From assembly GCF_002906255.1 (NCBI RefSeq), contig NZ_POTC01000006.1, positions 1 to 64,000 on the forward strand: a DNA stretch of 64,000 nucleotides, read 5' to 3'. Under the pieces are notes generated by a model that did not search any database, had not been told where the DNA came from, and saw only the letters and a list, made by a program, of their open reading frames with translations. The position numbers and the translations under genes are program-made. The stretch comes from Novacetimonas maltaceti (GTDB lineage Bacteria > Pseudomonadota > Alphaproteobacteria > Acetobacterales > Acetobacteraceae). Shown piece after piece: positions 60,242 to 64,000 of this stretch. The number at the start of each line of letters is the position of its first letter. The first letter of the stretch is position 1.

Positions 60242-63200
60242 TCATGAAATGGTCTCCAGCACCTTCACCGAAGGCATCAGGATACGGCAGAAGCAGGTCT
60301 CCTTGTCCTTGCCCATGTGCTGCGCCATCCATGCGCTGGTGCACGGCAGGATATGCGCAAGCCGCATCTGGTCCACAGCCTTGCCCCTGAGGATAGGGAG
60401 GACGAGGGGAACATTCGTGTCCGGGTTCACGACATCCAGCTTCACCGGCAGCGCTCTGATGCTCTGGCCCAGATCGGGGATCGTTTTCCTGAAAGCGACA
60501 GTGTCCACGTCCTCGCTCATCAGTCCGTTGAGGAACGGGACATACCTGTTCATGTCGGGAAGCGCTTTCGTGGCGGCCTTCAGCAGGTCAAAACCGTGCT
60601 TCTCGTTACGGAAAAAGAGAGCGCGGTGCTGGTAGAGGTAGTACATCCCTTCGCCGAACAGGCCCCAGCCGACCTTCTTTTTCGCCAACTGTTCGAAAAT
60701 CTTCAGGGCCGTGGTCTCGCTTTGCGAAACACCGATGCCAAGGGCATGGCAGTAGGCCAGACGCAACAGCGCCCATTCACTACCGCTGTCCGCGGCACGC
60801 CTGGTCCATTTGAACATCCTGTCCGGGTCGGCGCACGGGTTTTCGGTATGGGCGGAATAGACGTACGACAGGATCAGCATCGACCCATGATCGCCCTTCT
60901 CCGCCAACTGCTCGTACTGCTCGAGCGCAATCCGGCGGTAACGCCCCTCCGCCAGCGAACCGGCGCCGAGATACGCGCGCAGGTACACCCGCAACTGGGG
61001 ATCTTCCCCGGCGGCAATGGCACGTTCGTAATACTGTGCCGCCTGCAGGTAGTAGGCCTTGACCATGTCCGTGGCGGCAGGGTTGCCATCATATGTCCGC
61101 CCTGCCGCAGCGCGGAAGAAATCCCCCACGAACGCCAGAGGCGTCAACAACTCTTTCGTGTTGATGCAGCGTTCGGCGCGCTCCGGATCCTGCATGTAAC
61201 CGACGCACCGGTTGAACGGTACGTCGCCGACGGCAGGGTCATTCATCCAGCACAGCATCAGTCCCAGCACGGCCCGGGCATCGTACTTCCCCTCACCCGT
61301 CGGCGTCAGGACGTCGCCATACCATTTGCTGGCCTTGACATAGTTCTTGCGGTTCCGTTCGGTGTCGCCAAGCAGGATTTGCACATCCGGATGATCCGCC
61401 ACGCCGGGTTCGGTGAGCATCGCCACACCGCCATCGACATCAAGGGGGCAGAACTTCCCGTCAATCATCAGCTTGCCGTACAGACGCTTTGCGTTCACGC
61501 TCCCCTTGGCCACCCCCTGCCGGAGCAGGTCGATCGCACGGGTCTTGTCGGGCGCGCCGGGCACGACATTGCTCAGCGCAAGCGACGCCAGCAACCCCAT
61601 GGCATCGGCATTTCCCAGTTCCACGGCCTTTTCCAGCCATGAAATCGCGTCGGGCCATTCCTGCCTGCCCACACGGAATTTGCCCAGTTCATACATCGCC
61701 CGCGCGCTGTCCGGAACCTTCGCCTCCGCCGCCTGCGTAAACAGTGCGACGGCACGCTCGCGCACCGTGGGGTCCGTTTCCTGCACATACAGGCAGCCAG
61801 CCGCGATCATGGCCTCGACGCTGCCCATTTCGACCGCCTTCAGGTACCACTCCAGGGCCTCGGGGGTATCGTGCGCCACACCGTTGCCATCGCGCAGGCT
61901 GTCGGCATAGCGCACCATCGACTGCCGGTTCCCCCCCCGCGCCGCCATGGCATCGAAATGGGCCGCCTTGCGCGGATCCGGCGCGAACGGAATTTTCCCC
62001 TCCACGCGCCCCCGTCTGATGGAGCGCCAGCTATACAGGCAGCCCAGCGTGTTCATTGCATCCACGGAGCCCAGTTTGACCGCCTGCTCCAGCAGGCGCA
62101 GCCCTTCGTCCACCTCGGGCTTCAGCACGTCCTTCACGCCAATGACGCAGCACATGCCAAGGTAGCTCATGACCTTAGGGTCATCCCCGGAGGCGGCAGC
62201 CAGCTTGAGCCAGCGGATCGCCTCTGCAAGGCTGACGTCCGACGTATTCTCGAAAACCTGCAGCCCCAGCTTCTTCTGCGCGGCGCAATCGCCCAGTCCG
62301 GCTGCCTCCCGACATGCGGCAAGGGCCGCCGCATCATCCTTCGGCCCCCCGATCCCCTGTTCGAAACACCGGACCAGCAGGACAAAGGCCGCGCGCCGCT
62401 CGACCGGGTCGAGGGAACTTCGCTCTGCCGTCGCCTGCTTCAGCAGCGCCACCGCGCGCGCGGCCTCGGCCGGGGCGGGGCTGTCGCCATCAAGGATCTG
62501 CTTCGCCGCCTGATACGCATACGAGAAGTTCCCAAGCTCGACCGCCCGGTTCTCCCACCTGCGCAGGTCGTTCGTGTCGGAGTCGTGGCGGCAGAGTTCG
62601 ATCAGCTTCTGCACGGCCTTCAGCGCCAGCGCGTCCGTGCTCTGCGCGACGCGCATCAGCCACTTCTTCGCCTTGTCGCGGGTGGCGGGATCGGGCGGCA
62701 GCATGGCGGCATACGTCATCCCCGCGCCGAACATGCCCTGCATATTCCGCCTGTTTCCCGCCTTTTCATACCAGGCGGCGCTGGCGGCGAAGTCGGGGCT
62801 CAGCCGGGCGGCGTGCAGCATGGCCTCCACATTGCCCGCGGTCCCCGCCTTTTCATACCATTTCAGCGCATCCGCCTTGTCCGGGCTCAGCCGGGCGGCA
62901 TTCATCATGCCGTCGACGTCGCCCGCGGCCCCCGCCTTTTCATACCATTTCAGCGCATCCGCCTTGTCCGGGCTCAGCCGGGCGGCGGCCATCATGCCGT
63001 CGACGTTGCCCGCGGCCCCCGCCTTCCCGTACCAGTCCAGGGCCCCGGAGAGGCTGACCTCAACCCCTTTGCCTTCCTCAAGGAAGCAGCCGTAATTGAA
63101 CATGCCCTCGCCAGAGCCCTTCTGCGCCGCCATGAGATAGTATTCGGCCGCGGCCTTCAGGTCGGTGGCAAACGGGCTTTGGCCCTCCAGTTCCTCGAAG

Positions 63201-64000
63201 GTGACTGTCTTTTTCTCATAAAGCTCGCCAAGCACCAGCATCGCATCATCGTCGCCAAGCTGGCATGCCTCATTGAGCAGCCGCTCCCCTTTCCTCAGGT
63301 CGACCTTGAGGTCCCGGCGCGGGCCGACCAGGTAGCACCAGCCCAGTACGGTCATGAGGGAGGAGTCCTTCTTTTCGGCCCCTTTCATCAGCCACGACAG
63401 CGCCTCGTCCGCCGGAAGGCCATAGCTTGGAAACGCATACAGGACGCCCATCTTGCGGGCGCAATCCCCGTTGCCAAGTTCCGCCCCGGCGCGCAAGTAA
63501 TCGATCCCGGCGCCATAGTCGCAATCGCTGTCCCCGTACAAGCCTAACGCCGACGAGGCCAGCAGATCCAGCGCCGCGCCACGCTGTGCATTGTTGGCCC
63601 CACTGTCCTTTGCCACGACCTTCTTCAGCAGCGACATCGCGCGCGCGCGCATGGTGGCGGAAGGAGCCCGTTTCCCAAGGAGGTTGCGCGCGACCGCCAC
63701 GCCGGTGTCCACGTCGCCCAGCGCGAAGGCGCGGTCTTGCCACCGGTACCGTTCGGTCGGGTCGGGATCGCGCGCATGGACCCGCATCAGGGCACGCGAG
63801 GCCTGCAGCGCGAAACTGCTGTCGCCCAGGGCGACCTTCTGCAGCAGCGCGATTCCGCGGCTGCGGTCGGCAGGGGATGCCCCTTCGACGCAGTAAAGCT
63901 GCCCCGCGCCCAGTTCGCCTTCGGCATTCCCCTTGGCCGCGGCCCGGTTGTAGAATTCCAGCGACCGTGCCTCATCCCCACACAGCCGTGCCACGCCCAG
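60242..64000 (-). CDS. Giant Sel1/TPR-repeat protein (5' end beyond the window)
   Basis: At least 1250 residues, open to the window edge. Made of Sel1-like repeats throughout (AMLVLGELYE, GMFNYGCFLEEGKGVEVS, DWYGKAGAAGNVDGMM, AAELGNGDCARKMGVLY). Around 62780-63050 a 29-residue unit (ARLSPDKADALKWYEKAG core) is repeated almost perfectly three times. No signal peptide visible in the part seen. Sel1 proteins act as scaffolds; standing 77 bases before the ATPase gene on the same strand, it may be an assembly or regulatory platform of the WXG/FtsK locus. Confidence 0.8.
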   Translation of the reverse strand: MGVARLCGDEARSLEFYNRAAAKGNAEGELGAGQLYCVEGASPADRSRGIALLQKVALGDSSFALQASRALMRVHARDPDPTERYRWQDRAFALGDVDTGVAVARNLLGKRAPSATMRARAMSLLKKVVAKDSGANNAQRGAALDLLASSALGLYGDSDCDYGAGIDYLRAGAELGNGDCARKMGVLYAFPSYGLPADEALSWLMKGAEKKDSSLMTVLGWCYLVGPRRDLKVDLRKGERLLNEACQLGDDDAMLVLGELYEKKTVTFEELEGQSPFATDLKAAAEYYLMAAQKGSGEGMFNYGCFLEEGKGVEVSLSGALDWYGKAGAAGNVDGMMAAARLSPDKADALKWYEKAGAAGDVDGMMNAARLSPDKADALKWYEKAGTAGNVEAMLHAARLSPDFAASAAWYEKAGNRRNMQGMFGAGMTYAAMLPPDPATRDKAKKWLMRVAQSTDALALKAVQKLIELCRHDSDTNDLRRWENRAVELGNFSYAYQAAKQILDGDSPAPAEAARAVALLKQATAERSSLDPVERRAAFVLLVRCFEQGIGGPKDDAAALAACREAAGLGDCAAQKKLGLQVFENTSDVSLAEAIRWLKLAAASGDDPKVMSYLGMCCVIGVKDVLKPEVDEGLRLLEQAVKLGSVDAMNTLGCLYSWRSIRRGRVEGKIPFAPDPRKAAHFDAMAARGGNRQSMVRYADSLRDGNGVAHDTPEALEWYLKAVEMGSVEAMIAAGCLYVQETDPTVRERAVALFTQAAEAKVPDSARAMYELGKFRVGRQEWPDAISWLEKAVELGNADAMGLLASLALSNVVPGAPDKTRAIDLLRQGVAKGSVNAKRLYGKLMIDGKFCPLDVDGGVAMLTEPGVADHPDVQILLGDTERNRKNYVKASKWYGDVLTPTGEGKYDARAVLGLMLCWMNDPAVGDVPFNRCVGYMQDPERAERCINTKELLTPLAFVGDFFRAAAGRTYDGNPAATDMVKAYYLQAAQYYERAIAAGEDPQLRVYLRAYLGAGSLAEGRYRRIALEQYEQLAEKGDHGSMLILSYVYSAHTENPCADPDRMFKWTRRAADSGSEWALLRLAYCHALGIGVSQSETTALKIFEQLAKKKVGWGLFGEGMYYLYQHRALFFRNEKHGFDLLKAATKALPDMNRYVPFLNGLMSEDVDTVAFRKTIPDLGQSIRALPVKLDVVNPDTNVPLVLPILRGKAVDQMRLAHILPCTSAWMAQHMGKDKETCFCRILMPSVKVLETIS
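62770..63040. repeat. 87-bp coding tandem repeat in the Sel1 gene
   Basis: Three consecutive units of 87 bases; two are nearly identical (TTTCATACCATTTCAGCGCA ... TCCGCCTTGTCCGGGCTCAG on the plus strand) and the third diverges. Encodes the 29-residue Sel1 variant; likely a copy-number-variable tract. Confidence 0.8.

Noticed and set aside
62770-63040. CRISPR-like array
   Set aside because: The repeats are in-frame 87-bp coding units of a Sel1 gene with no spacers between them.

Overview
The window is high-GC chromosomal DNA that looks like an acetic acid bacterium (Acetobacteraceae, probably Komagataeibacter or a close relative). The reasons are a cellulose-type cyclic-di-GMP operon whose phosphodiesterase carries a haem-PAS-like domain, two families of intergenic multi-hairpin repeats of a kind I associate with this group, an IS5-type transposase scar, and typical Acetobacteraceae housekeeping genes. 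No rRNA gene or CRISPR array was seen; one tRNA gene (Gly, GCC) is present.

Layout. 1-7.4 kb: ClC-type channel (cut by the window edge), a three-gene c-di-GMP operon (O2-sensing PDE, DGC, small protein) and a PlsC-type acyltransferase. 7.8-27.5 kb: ordinary chromosome, namely a solute-binding protein, a cobalamin-riboswitch-controlled cbtA, peroxiredoxin, lytic transglycosylase, CorA/ZntB transporter, ahcY, dipeptidase, aldo/keto reductase, a TonB receptor with a secreted partner, a Fur-box gene of unknown function, cysG, panC, and a ybbN/LON-domain/Trm112 operon. Repeat clusters sit at 17.4-17.8 and 25.0-25.2 kb.

27.48-39.02 kb is an 11.5-kb integrated element bounded by a 46-bp duplication of the tRNA-Gly 3' end. 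It carries integrase, an HTH/excisionase-like gene, a primase-helicase, an iteron-like repeat field, small and large terminase, portal, a protease-capsid fusion and small head-completion genes. It has no tail, lysis or late-regulator genes. This is the gene content of a capsid-forming phage satellite (cf-PICI-like) rather than of a complete or randomly decayed prophage.

39.5-42.3 kb: succinate-semialdehyde-type dehydrogenase and NhaA. 42.5-52.2 kb: a tightly overlapped operon of a GntR/UTRA regulator, a BMP-type nucleoside ABC transporter, an isochorismatase-fold hydrolase, a PfkB kinase, a uridine-phosphorylase-family enzyme, a SIS isomerase and an aldehyde dehydrogenase. It reads as uptake and catabolism of a nucleoside or modified nucleoside. 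A second TonB receptor, paralogous to the first, follows.

55.0-64.0 kb (minus strand) is the most unusual part: a large Sel1-repeat protein (cut by the window edge), a 1001-residue FtsK/SpoIIIE-type ATPase, two 93-residue helical-hairpin proteins that split a WXG-like turn between them (W-D-N and Y-S-G, both at residues 43-45), and two further helical proteins. This resembles an ESX/type VII secretion module, unexpected in a diderm alphaproteobacterium, and is the best candidate here for an undescribed system.
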